From positions 42,479-106,478 of the forward strand of contig DLCG01000006.1 of the NCBI GenBank assembly GCA_002480495.1: DNA of 64,000 nucleotides, given 5' to 3'. This stretch comes from Rhodobiaceae bacterium UBA7804. GTDB taxonomy: Bacteria; Pseudomonadota; Alphaproteobacteria; Parvibaculales; Parvibaculaceae. The translations under genes and the position numbers were made by a program. Positions within the stretch are counted from its first letter, which is position 1. Every line of letters begins with the position of its first letter. Of this stretch, positions 50,733 through 60,171 are shown piece after piece. The notes under the pieces are model-generated. The model worked only from the letters and a program-made list of their open reading frames with translations, was not told where the DNA came from and ran no database searches.

Positions 50733-50873
50733 CTCGAACTCCAAACCCTGCACAGGCCTGACCGCCCGCGCTTCTGGCTCCAAGTGAACGTCCATCGGGT
50801 TTAACCGCCGGTAAACCGCGCTTCCTTTTGGTGCGCGCCTTTGTCGACTTTTGTCGCTTTGCCGGCCATTTGC

Positions 50874-51254
50874 TCAATCGTTTAAATGGCGCCGGGCAAG
50901 CAGTCTATCCAGATCCGGAAGGCCAAAGGGTTTTGGCAGCGTCCCGAGAAGCCTAATGTCATGAGCGCCGCAGAGTGAGGCCCCGGCATCCAGAAGATTG
51001 TCCCTGGCCCCCGACATCATGACGATCGAGATCTCGGCCTTGCGCGGGTTTTGAGCCAGGGCGAGCAGAGCCTCAAATCCGTTGAATTCAGGCATGTGGA
51101 CATCGAGCATGATCAGATCCGGTTCGAATTCACTCACGAGCTGCGCGAAATCCGTCCGGCCCTCGCGTGTTCGTGTTTCGAAGCCGCGGGATTGCAGTGC
51201 TTCCGCACATTCGATCGCCAGTTCATCGTCGTCGTCATATACCAGAGCCCGCAT
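50874..51254 (-). CDS. Single-domain response regulator 2 (126 aa)
   Basis: Receiver-only protein: YDDDDE at 6-11, Asp51 (LIMLDVHMPEFNG), Lys in TLPKPFGLPD. About 30 percent like regulator 1 by eye. Both lie just downstream of the TadG-like gene on the same strand, so they may act in pilus or surface control. Confidence 0.9.
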   Translation of the reverse strand: MRALVYDDDDELAIECAEALQSRGFETRTREGRTDFAQLVSEFEPDLIMLDVHMPEFNGFEALLALAQNPRKAEISIVMMSGARDNLLDAGASLCGAHDIRLLGTLPKPFGLPDLDRLLARRHLND

Positions 51255-51352
51255 TTCCTTACCCGAAACCCGTATCGTCTATTTCGTTTGGTTCTAACTT
51301 TTCCCGACGTAGTCGTGTGAGTTGCTTTGAAGACTTGTGTGGTGAGAAAGGG

Positions 51353-53038
51353 TTAACTCACCAGGGTAGGGGCCTGGCACTTTGCGCCGGTGACGATCAT
51401 GTCCATTGCTCCCAGTTTCACGCCGAGCGTCGTGAGAAGGGAGTCGACAACGGTATCGAGCACCCCGAGTGCACTTCCGATTGTCGTTGTAAGAGTTGAA
51501 AGAATTGCCGGGAGGCCGGGGATCGGTAGTCCGAGAAGCGTCACTTGGCTTATCGAAAGGGCGCTTCCAAGGCCACCCAGAATGTTGGAGCTGGAGGCAA
51601 TGGATTTGACATTCTGGTCTTCGATATCCGTGTCCGTGAACTCCACATTTGTGGGTCCGCCAGCGGCAACGGCATAGGATCCGCCGGCGCGAAGACGCAT
51701 AACCTCTAATCCGGCAACGGTAATTGTAGCTATCTCCGGGTTTGTATCCGACACTGTCCCGTATCGGGCGGTGACCGCACCGGTTGTTCCGGCAAGAACA
51801 GCAACATTTCCGCCGGAGATGCAGGGAATACCCGCAACGGTCGCTGTTCCTTCTGCCGCGGTGATGTATATCGGAACCTCGATGCGGGAATTCAGCAGCG
51901 CGGCTATCCCTGTATCGATCGTCGCGCTGAGCTGAACCGTCACCTGCGACGTCCCTACGCTGTCTCCTACTCTGCCCAAAGCCATCTGGGCCATAGGGGC
52001 GCCGACGGTAACGGTGCCGGACACGGAGGCAAGAGAGCCAAGATTGACGTTCGTGTCGAAGCCGACAGATTGCCCCTCTCCGAGGACCATGGCCGTACCC
52101 GAGACGAGGCTCATCAGGTTGAAGGGAACGCCGTCGGCGAGAGAGGAACCAACCGATCCTACCGTGCGCTGAGCGATTGGAGCCAGGTCAAGCACTCTGC
52201 TCAGGTCGACCGGAGTGCCCGATATCGGTGAAAAGGCGGTTTGAAGGGCGAGAGTTGCAACCGAAGGGTCTCCCTCGAATGTGTCACCGGCCAGAACGTC
52301 GACGGCGGCGTTGAGGATATCGCCCACCATCACGCTTGCTTCGAGGAGGTCGTTATAGGTATCCGCTCCCGCATCCAGACCGACCTCCGTGGCTAGGGCA
52401 TCGACGAACTCCAGTGCGTCAATGTTTGCATCGGCGAGTGCATTGTAGTCGACAAGCGAGAGGTTGATCGTCGTTCCGAGAAGCCCCCCCAGTATCTGAT
52501 TTGCTAACCCTGCGTCGAGTGAGGCCAGCCTTGTGCCGGCCGAGAACGAGACATATTTCGAATAGGCAGCGACTGCACGCGTTTCGATCTGAGTGCTGTC
52601 TCCGAAGCCGAAGAGGCGGGCGAAATAGGTCGGGGATTGCGAAGTCTTGATAATGCTCACGGCGTTGAAGTTCGTATCGTCGACGATCGTTCCGTCGCTT
52701 GCTGTCTCTCCCTCGCTAAAGAATCTCTCGTTCGGAGACCGTGCCGGATCGGGCACATAGTAAAGCGGTGTTGCTTCCACATTCTCGGCTGAGTAGTCGT
52801 TGAGTTCGAAAATCGTCTCCGCGACGTTCTGAGCTTGTGCGATCTGCCGCACTGCGCCGAGAGCGGCAGCATCGGTGGCGGACTGTTGATTGCGGTAGGC
52901 CGAGTACATGGCGCCCGTATCTATGACGATCATGGCAACTGCCAGCGCAAGGACTAGCGCACCAACCGCCATAACCGAGATGACGCCATCTTCATTGCGC
53001 GCATAGCGTACCAGAAAGGCGATCATGGTTTGGTACAT
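51353..53038 (-). CDS. TadG-like pilus-assembly protein (561 aa)
   Basis: The N-terminal RNEDGVISVMAVGALVLALAVAMIVIDTG is the TadE/TadG (Flp pilus assembly) transmembrane motif; AYRNQQSATDAAALGAVRQIAQ follows, as in TadG. The rest is a long Ser/Thr/Gly-rich beta-type region with repeated LGS-LAS motifs. It is encoded opposite to the tad operon. ATG 53038 has a near-perfect GGAGGAAG upstream. Confidence 0.85.
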   Translation of the reverse strand: MYQTMIAFLVRYARNEDGVISVMAVGALVLALAVAMIVIDTGAMYSAYRNQQSATDAAALGAVRQIAQAQNVAETIFELNDYSAENVEATPLYYVPDPARSPNERFFSEGETASDGTIVDDTNFNAVSIIKTSQSPTYFARLFGFGDSTQIETRAVAAYSKYVSFSAGTRLASLDAGLANQILGGLLGTTINLSLVDYNALADANIDALEFVDALATEVGLDAGADTYNDLLEASVMVGDILNAAVDVLAGDTFEGDPSVATLALQTAFSPISGTPVDLSRVLDLAPIAQRTVGSVGSSLADGVPFNLMSLVSGTAMVLGEGQSVGFDTNVNLGSLASVSGTVTVGAPMAQMALGRVGDSVGTSQVTVQLSATIDTGIAALLNSRIEVPIYITAAEGTATVAGIPCISGGNVAVLAGTTGAVTARYGTVSDTNPEIATITVAGLEVMRLRAGGSYAVAAGGPTNVEFTDTDIEDQNVKSIASSSNILGGLGSALSISQVTLLGLPIPGLPAILSTLTTTIGSALGVLDTVVDSLLTTLGVKLGAMDMIVTGAKCQAPTLVS

Positions 53039-53313
53039 GGTCTTCCTCCGCATCCCGCCAGATCGCTCCGAATTCCCCCAAGGGATGGTCTATGATCTGA
53101 GGGTGTCCGTGTAGTTTATTTAACCGGTTCCCAAGTTAGCGAACATTTAAGTGCAATAGGTCGTATGCGGACAAGAAATCGCACGACTGAAGTATGTGCA
53201 CACAAATAGACACAACCACACACCCCTCCCAGAAGCTCCGTTCTACAAAAAGAGCAGGGAAATGAAGGCGTAAAGGCCCTCGGGACCTGGACGCCTGACT
53301 GGAGGAGGGAATC

Positions 53314-54378
53314 TTGTCCGGAAGAATCATTGTTGCATCCCTCGTGTGTGTCGGTCTTGCAGGATGCGGGACTGACAAGATTTCCATGTCTTCCGAAGTG
53401 GGTGGCGGCGGCAGAAGCTCGGTTGTGACAAGGACATCCGATTCAGGTGGTGGTTTCGGCGGAGCAACCGGAGACGCCGGTCTTGGCGTGACCGAAGGCG
53501 GCGGCGTTCTCGACAATCTTGTCGGCATGGACCCGGTTGGGGGCTTGCTGGATAATTTGGGCGAGGAGAATCCGCTGGGCGACATTCTTGGCGGTGGCTC
53601 CGACGGCCTGATCCCCTCTATGGCGGGAGCGCTCGCAGGCGATCCGGAAGCAGAGGTTGTCGGGCTTGGTCTTCTCGGGGCGGGTGGTTTGATCGCGGAT
53701 CTGGCTGGAACGGATCTCGTGGGCGGATCGCTCGATACGGGCGGCGTTCTCACCGCCAGCATAGCAGGCGGCAATGACGGTTTGCTCGGTGCTCTGCTGA
53801 ACGATCGGGTTGCCAGCCCGCCTCTCGCGCCCGTGGCAGAGCCGTTGGCTGGCGCAATTCCAGTGGCCGCGCTGAACGAAGCGCTCGCTCAGATTCCAGC
53901 ACTCGGTGTGACAGGAGAGGGCGGCTTACTTTCGGACATCGTGGGAACGAACGTGGTTGGCAATCTTGTCGGCGACAACACGCCTCTCGGCGGAGGCGAC
54001 AATGGGCAGCTCGGTAATTTCCTTCCGGCGGGAGATGCGCCTCTCGGCCAGGTCGGCGAGGTTGCGACGGGCCTTCTCGACATCGTTGCCGGCAATGAAC
54101 CGTCGCCTGCGCCCAGTGTCCTTGCGCCCGCCGTGCCCGTGCTCGAAAACACCCTCGGTGTGGGTGGTGGCCTTGTCGGAGGTGTCGTTGCTCCTGTGAC
54201 GGGTGCACTTGGCGATGTCCCTGTCATCGGCAGCGTAGTCGGCGGGAACGCACCGTCCGGACAACAGTCTTCAGCACCCGGCATGTCCGCGCCCTCCGGC
54301 GCCGCCGTTCAGAATCCTGTGTCAGGAGTGCTTTCTCCCGTCACCAACGTAGTTGGCGGTCTTCTCGGAGGCCGTTGA
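53314..54378 (+). CDS. Gly/Leu-rich lipoprotein facing the TPS transporter (354 aa)
   Basis: Lipobox LAGC at residues 15-18 gives a lipoprotein with a short leader. The body is built of loose repeats rich in Gly, Leu, Asp and Val (GGLLDNLG, GDILGGGSD, LVGGSLDTG, GGLLGGR), resembling repetitive surface adhesins. It is convergent with the ShlB/FhaC-type gene, which suggests it may be its cargo or cofactor. The start is TTG 53314, supported by GGAGGAGGG just upstream. Confidence 0.75.
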   Translation: MSGRIIVASLVCVGLAGCGTDKISMSSEVGGGGRSSVVTRTSDSGGGFGGATGDAGLGVTEGGGVLDNLVGMDPVGGLLDNLGEENPLGDILGGGSDGLIPSMAGALAGDPEAEVVGLGLLGAGGLIADLAGTDLVGGSLDTGGVLTASIAGGNDGLLGALLNDRVASPPLAPVAEPLAGAIPVAALNEALAQIPALGVTGEGGLLSDIVGTNVVGNLVGDNTPLGGGDNGQLGNFLPAGDAPLGQVGEVATGLLDIVAGNEPSPAPSVLAPAVPVLENTLGVGGGLVGGVVAPVTGALGDVPVIGSVVGGNAPSGQQSSAPGMSAPSGAAVQNPVSGVLSPVTNVVGGLLGGR

Positions 54379-54421
54379 TCCAGCCCCCCGGGGGCTCAGC
54401 AAATTGCAAAGCCCTCAAACG

Positions 54422-54450
54422 GAAAGGCCCGGCAGAATGCCGGGCCTTTC
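54422..54450. terminator. Bidirectional terminator
   Basis: GAAAGGCCCGGCA / TGCCGGGCCTTTC with a 3-base loop: a perfect 13-bp stem between the convergent lipoprotein and transporter genes. Confidence 0.9.
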
Positions 54451-54478
54451 TTGTTGTCATGCTTCGATGGTGTCTGGT

Positions 54479-56155
54479 TCAGAATTTCACCTCAAAGGAA
54501 ACAAAGAGCCGTGGATCCTTGTTGTCCTGGGAAATTGGTGTCCGGTTGATCGGCTTGTCGAGTTCGAGTCCCAGGGAAAGCCAACGCCGGTTGGAAAATG
54601 TGACGCCTATGCCGGTTGACAGCAGACGATGATTTCCCTGGCCGTCGACATCCGTGTTCCACACTTTCGATTGATCCAGAAATGTATAGGGCGTGACAGC
54701 CCATCCGCCTAGCATCTCTACATCGAAGCGATAGCTGGCCTGGATAGAGGCCCCGATGCCGCTATCGCCGCTGATCTCCGAGTTGTTGTAGCCTCGCGCA
54801 AAACGTGCGCCGCCAAAACTGATTTCCTCTGAGCTGTAGAGAGAGTCGGGGCTGTATTGTCCCTCGGTCCGGAAACTGAGCAGGAGACGTTCCGTTGCCG
54901 CATAATTAATCGAGAAGCCGGTCTGTAACTTGGTGAAATTGGGCGCAGCCCCGAGGCGGGAATGAAGTGTGTTGTTCGGTCCTGCGCCGCCTATCGGCAG
55001 GCCTTGCGTCACGCGGAAGTTCGCCCCGAGGGAGATTTTTTCGTTCACCTGGGAGGCATAGGAGCCTCCGATATGGGCCGCGCGGATCGCGTCCTCGCTG
55101 AACTTGAAGCCGTTGAGCTCATTTTCGGCGTTGGTCATGTAGAGACCGAAAAAGCCGGTGAGCGTTTCCTTCGTCGCCCGGATAATGGGGTAGCTGAGAA
55201 GGAAATCCGCCTGGGTACTTGAGCTGACAAGCTCGAATCCGGGGGGGAGGTCCGGCGTCTCCGAGCTGGCATAAGAGGCGCCGATTGTCGCTCTCAGACC
55301 GCTATTGCCGAGAAAGGTCGAGAACGCACCCCGGAAATATTGCTGCGTGTCGAACTCCGGCGTTGCCAGTGAGGTGACTGAAATCTGGTCGCCCCATCCA
55401 AAAATATTGTTCAACGATCCGGTAAGATAAGCGGCGAAAGGTGAGTCTTCGAGATTTGCTCTGTTGTCGACCGCCGTGGAAATCGTCACTTTCTCGCTCT
55501 CGGCGGTGAGCGCAAGCGTCGCGGATCCGGTATAGACATTCATTCCGGTCAGCTTGCCGCCGAGCGTAATGCCCGGAATGTCGTTGATGAGTAGCAGATA
55601 CCGCTCGAGCGTCGACGAACGAAGCGGTTTCTCCGAGACAATCTGTCGGCTGAACTCCTCGATCATGTGGCGCACGGCGGGATCGTCCGCCGTAATGTTG
55701 ATACGGCCTACGAAGCCCTCGACCACGCGCACGATCAAGGTATCGCCCTGTACGACCTGAACGGGAATGTAGGCGCGGCCCAATGCGTAGCCTGCGTCCG
55801 TATAAAGTTGATTGGCGCGATCCAGAGAGGCGCGAAGTTGTGCTGCCGTGATTTCCCGGTCGAGAAGATCGTCAAACTGGGCGGCAATCCTCTCTTCCTC
55901 GACGACCGTGGCTCCGACGATCCGAACCTGAGAGATGCGGAAATTCAGCACCTTCTGCGAACCGTCAGGCAGACCAAGCTCTTCTTTCAGTTCGGGCGTG
56001 TCCCGCTTTCTGAGCTCCGGAGCGGGCGACGGCGGCGTCAGAACTTCTCCCGGTGCCGGTGCATTGAGTGGCGTGGTCGTCTGCGCAAAAGCCGGACTAC
56101 ACATGAGAGCCATACCGGAAACGGCCGCCAGAAACTTTCCCGTCTGTCGCGTCAT
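54479..56155 (-). CDS. ShlB/FhaC-type two-partner secretion transporter (558 aa)
   Basis: Outer-membrane beta-barrel that secretes large adhesins or haemolysins. Signal peptide (1-24), Pro-rich segment (about 28-50), POTRA_2 domain (about 67-145, FRISQVRIVGATVVEEERI), then the barrel with the conserved ARGYNNSEISGDSG loop (VRGY motif) and a C-terminal Phe (VSFEVKF). No TpsA exoprotein is encoded nearby; the only neighbour candidate is the lipoprotein at 53314. Confidence 0.92.
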   Translation of the reverse strand: MTRQTGKFLAAVSGMALMCSPAFAQTTTPLNAPAPGEVLTPPSPAPELRKRDTPELKEELGLPDGSQKVLNFRISQVRIVGATVVEEERIAAQFDDLLDREITAAQLRASLDRANQLYTDAGYALGRAYIPVQVVQGDTLIVRVVEGFVGRINITADDPAVRHMIEEFSRQIVSEKPLRSSTLERYLLLINDIPGITLGGKLTGMNVYTGSATLALTAESEKVTISTAVDNRANLEDSPFAAYLTGSLNNIFGWGDQISVTSLATPEFDTQQYFRGAFSTFLGNSGLRATIGASYASSETPDLPPGFELVSSSTQADFLLSYPIIRATKETLTGFFGLYMTNAENELNGFKFSEDAIRAAHIGGSYASQVNEKISLGANFRVTQGLPIGGAGPNNTLHSRLGAAPNFTKLQTGFSINYAATERLLLSFRTEGQYSPDSLYSSEEISFGGARFARGYNNSEISGDSGIGASIQASYRFDVEMLGGWAVTPYTFLDQSKVWNTDVDGQGNHRLLSTGIGVTFSNRRWLSLGLELDKPINRTPISQDNKDPRLFVSFEVKF

Positions 56156-56672
56156 GTTGCCTCCACCTCAATGCAAGTTTCCCTCGCACAGATGGTACAA
56201 AGCGGGTCGCGGCAATAAAGAAGAGTACTGTATTTAATTTGAGTAACACGGAGCCGTCCGTATACGGTTTGTCGACTTATGTAGAGGTGCTTCGATTTCT
56301 GTTCGCCGTCTCACTCACCAAATCCCGCGATATATCGCGTCCTTGTCTGTGCCTGTTTGAGTAGAATTCAACTCACGCTGATGGAACCAATTCCTGTGTG
56401 AGTGAGTTGCGATTCAGTCCGCGAAGAGTGAAGTGGTCTTGGGCATGGGAAAATATGCATTTTCGGTCAGCACAGTTTCCATTTCGTCAGTATGGGAATT
56501 CACTTCTATTAGAACTATTCCAGATGAAACTCACACTTCGATTGGAAACATATGTGTAGAGTTAGGACTCTATTGACCGTTCTGATTCGTAAAATGAGGG
56601 GCTGATATGTGAGGCACGTGCCGATTTGAGGCACACGGCTGTGGGGGCAGCCGCTAAAGGAGGGACGACAGT
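56156..56672. other. 517-base AT-richer regulatory interval before the tad operon
   Basis: No supported gene on either strand. It contains an 8-bp inverted repeat, CAACTCAC (56369-56376) and GTGAGTTG (56402-56409), with related AACTCAC-like words nearby; GAGGCAC direct repeats (56611 and 56629); and a weak stress-promoter look-alike (GGAAC 56383, then AGTT). Base composition is clearly less GC-rich than the flanks, as expected of a large control region. Confidence 0.5.
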
Positions 56673-57563
56673 ATGAATCTCGCACAGCGGATTCAGCAAA
56701 ACCCGATGCTTCTTCTCGGTCTGGGGGTGGTACTCATCCTGGCAGCACTGGCGCTGATCTGGCTCAATCTTTCGGCTCGGAATGAAGCCAGCAGAGTTGC
56801 GGCGACGCCTGCGGCGGGTGAGCGCGACATGGGAACAACTGCAGAAGTTGTCGTCGCCGCGCGTAACATCCTGCGTGGAGAATCCATATCCGCAGAAGAT
56901 CTGACGCTACGCAGAATGGAGGCGCCTGCGCCTTCCGGCAGCTTCGCGAATTCAGCCGGTTTGATAGGCCGTGTAGCGACGTCGGATATCGGCACTTCGC
57001 AAATCGTCTTCAGCGACAGCCTCAGCAAGGAACCTTCCGATGCTGGAGTAGCTGCGCTGGTGCCGGAGGGGCAAAGAGCATTCTCGCTTCGCGTTGCCGA
57101 AGAAGACATTGTCGGAGGTTTCCTCCAGGCAGGCGACAGGGTCGATGTCTTCGCAACTTTCCCCGGGGCGGTCTACGGCCAGCAGGCGGGGATCGGGCAG
57201 TCCGGGGAAGATCGCAGCAAGAGTGCGCTCCTCCTGCAAGACATGCAGGTCCTCGCTGTAGGCGCAGCATTGTCCAACAAGGGACGCGAAGTGAACGCCG
57301 GTGCTCGCACAGTCACTGTTGCCGCACCGCCTGCCGCACTGGCGAAACTCGCACTTGCTGGCCGGCTTGGTCACATCACTCTCGCTATACGCAATCCCGC
57401 AGACAGGGATCTTGCGTCAGCTGAGATGGTTGCGTTGGAAGATCTCCGGCCGGACGCTTCCTCGGTGGACCCGAAGCGGGAACCTGAAACGAGCAACGTG
57501 TCGGGGCATCGCATCACGATCTACTCGGGTGCGAACCAGACGATTGTCACGGCACCGAGATAA
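56673..57563 (+). CDS. cpaB: CpaB/RcpC pilus assembly protein (296 aa)
   Basis: Periplasmic protein that helps the secretin of the Tad pilus. N-terminal membrane anchor (about 12-33), SAF domain (about 57-120: VVVAARNILRGESISAEDLTLR) and an RcpC-like domain (AFSLRVAEEDIVGGFLQAGDRVDVFATF). First gene of the operon. AAAGGAGGG lies upstream of ATG 56673. Confidence 0.93.
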   Translation: MNLAQRIQQNPMLLLGLGVVLILAALALIWLNLSARNEASRVAATPAAGERDMGTTAEVVVAARNILRGESISAEDLTLRRMEAPAPSGSFANSAGLIGRVATSDIGTSQIVFSDSLSKEPSDAGVAALVPEGQRAFSLRVAEEDIVGGFLQAGDRVDVFATFPGAVYGQQAGIGQSGEDRSKSALLLQDMQVLAVGAALSNKGREVNAGARTVTVAAPPAALAKLALAGRLGHITLAIRNPADRDLASAEMVALEDLRPDASSVDPKREPETSNVSGHRITIYSGANQTIVTAPR

Positions 57564-57582
57564 CAGAAGGGGCGCCGTCGAG

Positions 57583-58974
57583 ATGAGGCACATGAAGCAA
57601 AGGCGTCGGAATTTCGACAAGGTCCATTCATACCTCTTTTGGGTGTGGATGATTGCGGCATTCGCAGTCACGCTGATGGCGACAAGCCAGAGCGCGATCG
57701 CCGCGATGCGCACACTCGACATTGCAGTCGGCGGCCAGCGCATTCTGAAGCTGGAGCGCACCATCGACCGCATTGCGATCGCCGACCCGGGAACGGTAGA
57801 CGTGAAAGTTGTCTCGTCCCGCGAGCTGCGTGTACTCGGGCAAAAGGAAGGAACGACCGATCTCACGATCTGGTTTGCTGATACGGAAACGTCGCTCTCT
57901 TACCACATCGTGGTTGGCGCCGACCTGAAGGGGCTGCAGGCAGAGTTCGCGAGGGATCCCGCTCTCTCGGGCGTCAAAGCAGTTGAGACAGGTAAGGGCG
58001 TCGTCCTGAAAGGGCAGGTTTACAGCCTGGAAGATCAGCAAAGGGCGCGGGCCCTTGCACGTTCATATCTTGGTGAGGACGTGGGCAGCATGATCGCTGT
58101 AGCAGACCGGCGCATGGTGGCTGTGGAGGTTCGCTTCGCGGCCGTCTCCACGAGCACGTTGAAGGCCTTGGGGCTCAACTTCCAGAGCCTGGATAACAAT
58201 ATTCAGCTGGCGGCTATCGGCCCCAATTCTTCGACAAGCTATGGTTACGACCCAGTAACGGGGCTGGAGCCGAATACGAGCCTGCCACTCAGCCAGGCAT
58301 TCAACCTTTTCATGGCCTGGCCAGGCAGCGACATCATTGGCGTTATCAGCGCACTGAGCAGCGCCAATCTTGCGCAGCTCCTCGCCGAGCCGACTCTGCT
58401 CGTACGCAGCGGAGAAGATGCCGAGTTTCTGGCCGGTGGTGAAATTCCGGTACCCGTTCCCCAATCCGGTGCAGGCAATGGCACCGTGACGATCGAGTAC
58501 AAGAAGTTCGGCGTGCAGCTCGATGTAGCGGCAACGGTTCTCGACAACGACAGGATCGTACTCAAGGTGAGTCCTGAAGTGAGCGAGCTCGACTACACGA
58601 ATGCTCTCGTCGTGCAAGGCTTTCGCGTGCCGGCGCTGCGGTCGCGATCAACACGCACCACGATCGAACTTGGCGATGGGCAGAGCTTCGTTCTGGCGGG
58701 CCTTATGTACTCGACATCGGGCAACGTGGAGGATCGCGTGCCTGGCATCGGCGAGCTACCGGTCATCGGCAGCTTCTTCAAGCGTACCCAGAATTCTCGC
58801 GAACGTCAGGAACTGATCATCATCGCCACACCGAGGTTGGTGTCGCCGATGGAAGCAGGTGAAGTCCCGACGCTACCGGGCGAAGGTCAGCTCTACGATC
58901 CGAGTATGGGAGACATACTGCTCAACATCGACTCCCTGGACGATCATGTCGTCAAGCATGGCCTTATGAGGTAA
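57583..58974 (+). CDS. cpaC: CpaC/RcpA secretin of the Tad pilus (463 aa)
   Basis: Outer-membrane ring. Signal segment (about 18-40), N-terminal pilus-and-secretin domain (GQRILKLERTIDRIAIADPGTVDVKVV), BON-like part, and secretin domain ending with VEDRVPGIGELPVIGSFFKR and ELIIIATPRLV. ATG 57583 or 57592 (MKQRRRNF). 19 bases after cpaB. Confidence 0.95.
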   Translation: MRHMKQRRRNFDKVHSYLFWVWMIAAFAVTLMATSQSAIAAMRTLDIAVGGQRILKLERTIDRIAIADPGTVDVKVVSSRELRVLGQKEGTTDLTIWFADTETSLSYHIVVGADLKGLQAEFARDPALSGVKAVETGKGVVLKGQVYSLEDQQRARALARSYLGEDVGSMIAVADRRMVAVEVRFAAVSTSTLKALGLNFQSLDNNIQLAAIGPNSSTSYGYDPVTGLEPNTSLPLSQAFNLFMAWPGSDIIGVISALSSANLAQLLAEPTLLVRSGEDAEFLAGGEIPVPVPQSGAGNGTVTIEYKKFGVQLDVAATVLDNDRIVLKVSPEVSELDYTNALVVQGFRVPALRSRSTRTTIELGDGQSFVLAGLMYSTSGNVEDRVPGIGELPVIGSFFKRTQNSRERQELIIIATPRLVSPMEAGEVPTLPGEGQLYDPSMGDILLNIDSLDDHVVKHGLMR

Positions 58975-58980
58975 CGCGGC

Positions 58981-60171
58981 ATGCATCGATTTTTACTGAT
59001 TTCAGGCGATAAGGAGCTGATAGCCCGGGTAAAGCTTGCGCTCGATCCCATTTCGACAGTGATGTCCTCGGATCCGTCCATAGATGACGTGAAGGATGTG
59101 GCCGGTCAGTTTCGGCCGGACGGAATTCTGGTGGACAGCGACATTCGAATGGGTGCGCGCACTGCTTTCGAGCGTTTGGCGCTGGTGAGAAGCTGGTTTC
59201 CCGGGTTACCGATGATTGTGATCGGCAATGAATCCGGAGCTCAGCTCATTCTGACTGCAATGCGGGCCGGCGCGCAGGATTTTGTGGACCGGGACGCCAC
59301 CCAGGAAGACATCCGGAACGTGGTGGAGCGTCACTCGGTAGCGGAAAGGCCTCGAAATATTGCGCCCTCTCGTATCGTCACCGTGCTCAGCGGAACTCCT
59401 TGCGAAGAGGACGGAGACTTCGCGGTCAATCTTGGCTCTGCCATCGCCGCCGCACGTCCGCAGGAAGGCGTTCTGCTTGTCGACCTTTCGCTTCCCGCGA
59501 GCAATGTCCCCATTGCTCTCGGACTCGATCTGTCATTCCGGGTCAGGGAAGCCGTCCGGGAAATGTCACGACTGGACAGGGCTTTGCTTGACTCGGCGCT
59601 TGGACGTTGCTCGCGTTCCGGGGTGTACGTTCTGCCGCTTGCTTTGCACGGTGATGCCGAATGGGCCGTTGATGTCCATGATCTTCGCGCGCTCCTGGAA
59701 ATCTGTCAGTCACTTTACGACGTCGTTATCGTGAATAGTGGCCCCTTCTCCAGGCAGGAAGAGTTGCTCGGTCTTCCTGACGAAGGCTCTCTCTTTCTGC
59801 TTCCGTGCAATCAGAGGTTCACCTCGATCAAGGGGGCTTCCGATCTGATGCATCTGCTGCGTCAGGCCAGGCCGCAAGGCGAGGAGCCCGTGCTCGTGGT
59901 TCATGAGTTCGCGCCTGGAATGGCGCCGGATATCTCGAGCATAGGAAACGCTGTCGGCGCTAGCCGGGTGGTGGCCCTTCCGGTCCGCTGGCAACAGCTT
60001 GCGGAGAGCATCAACCGCGGCGAGCCGCTCTCCCTCGACACATCCGCGGCATATGCACAGAATCTGCTTCGGCACCTTCAGGCTCTGAACCTCATACCCT
60101 ATCGTGATGCTGAAGAAGATCGCGTTCAGCCTCTCAGAAACTGGGCGCGCAAGCTTGGGGTCCTGTCATGA
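58981..60171 (+). CDS. cpaE: CpaE/TadZ pilus localisation protein (396 aa)
   Basis: An N-terminal atypical receiver domain (about 1-120, FLLISGDKELIARVK) and a ParA-like domain. The P-loop position reads LSGTPCEEDGDFAVNLGSAIA: the KGGxGKT lysines are missing, so ATP binding is doubtful. The Walker B-like stretch is DVVIVNSGPF. It places the pilus machine at the pole in relatives. Its stop overlaps the start of cpaF (ATGA). Confidence 0.9.
   Translation: MHRFLLISGDKELIARVKLALDPISTVMSSDPSIDDVKDVAGQFRPDGILVDSDIRMGARTAFERLALVRSWFPGLPMIVIGNESGAQLILTAMRAGAQDFVDRDATQEDIRNVVERHSVAERPRNIAPSRIVTVLSGTPCEEDGDFAVNLGSAIAAARPQEGVLLVDLSLPASNVPIALGLDLSFRVREAVREMSRLDRALLDSALGRCSRSGVYVLPLALHGDAEWAVDVHDLRALLEICQSLYDVVIVNSGPFSRQEELLGLPDEGSLFLLPCNQRFTSIKGASDLMHLLRQARPQGEEPVLVVHEFAPGMAPDISSIGNAVGASRVVALPVRWQQLAESINRGEPLSLDTSAAYAQNLLRHLQALNLIPYRDAEEDRVQPLRNWARKLGVLS

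Noticed and set aside
56383..56408. EcfG promoter upstream of cpaB
   Set aside because: GGAAC is present but the -10 reads AGTT at 17-base spacing and lies over 250 bases from the gene; too weak to call.
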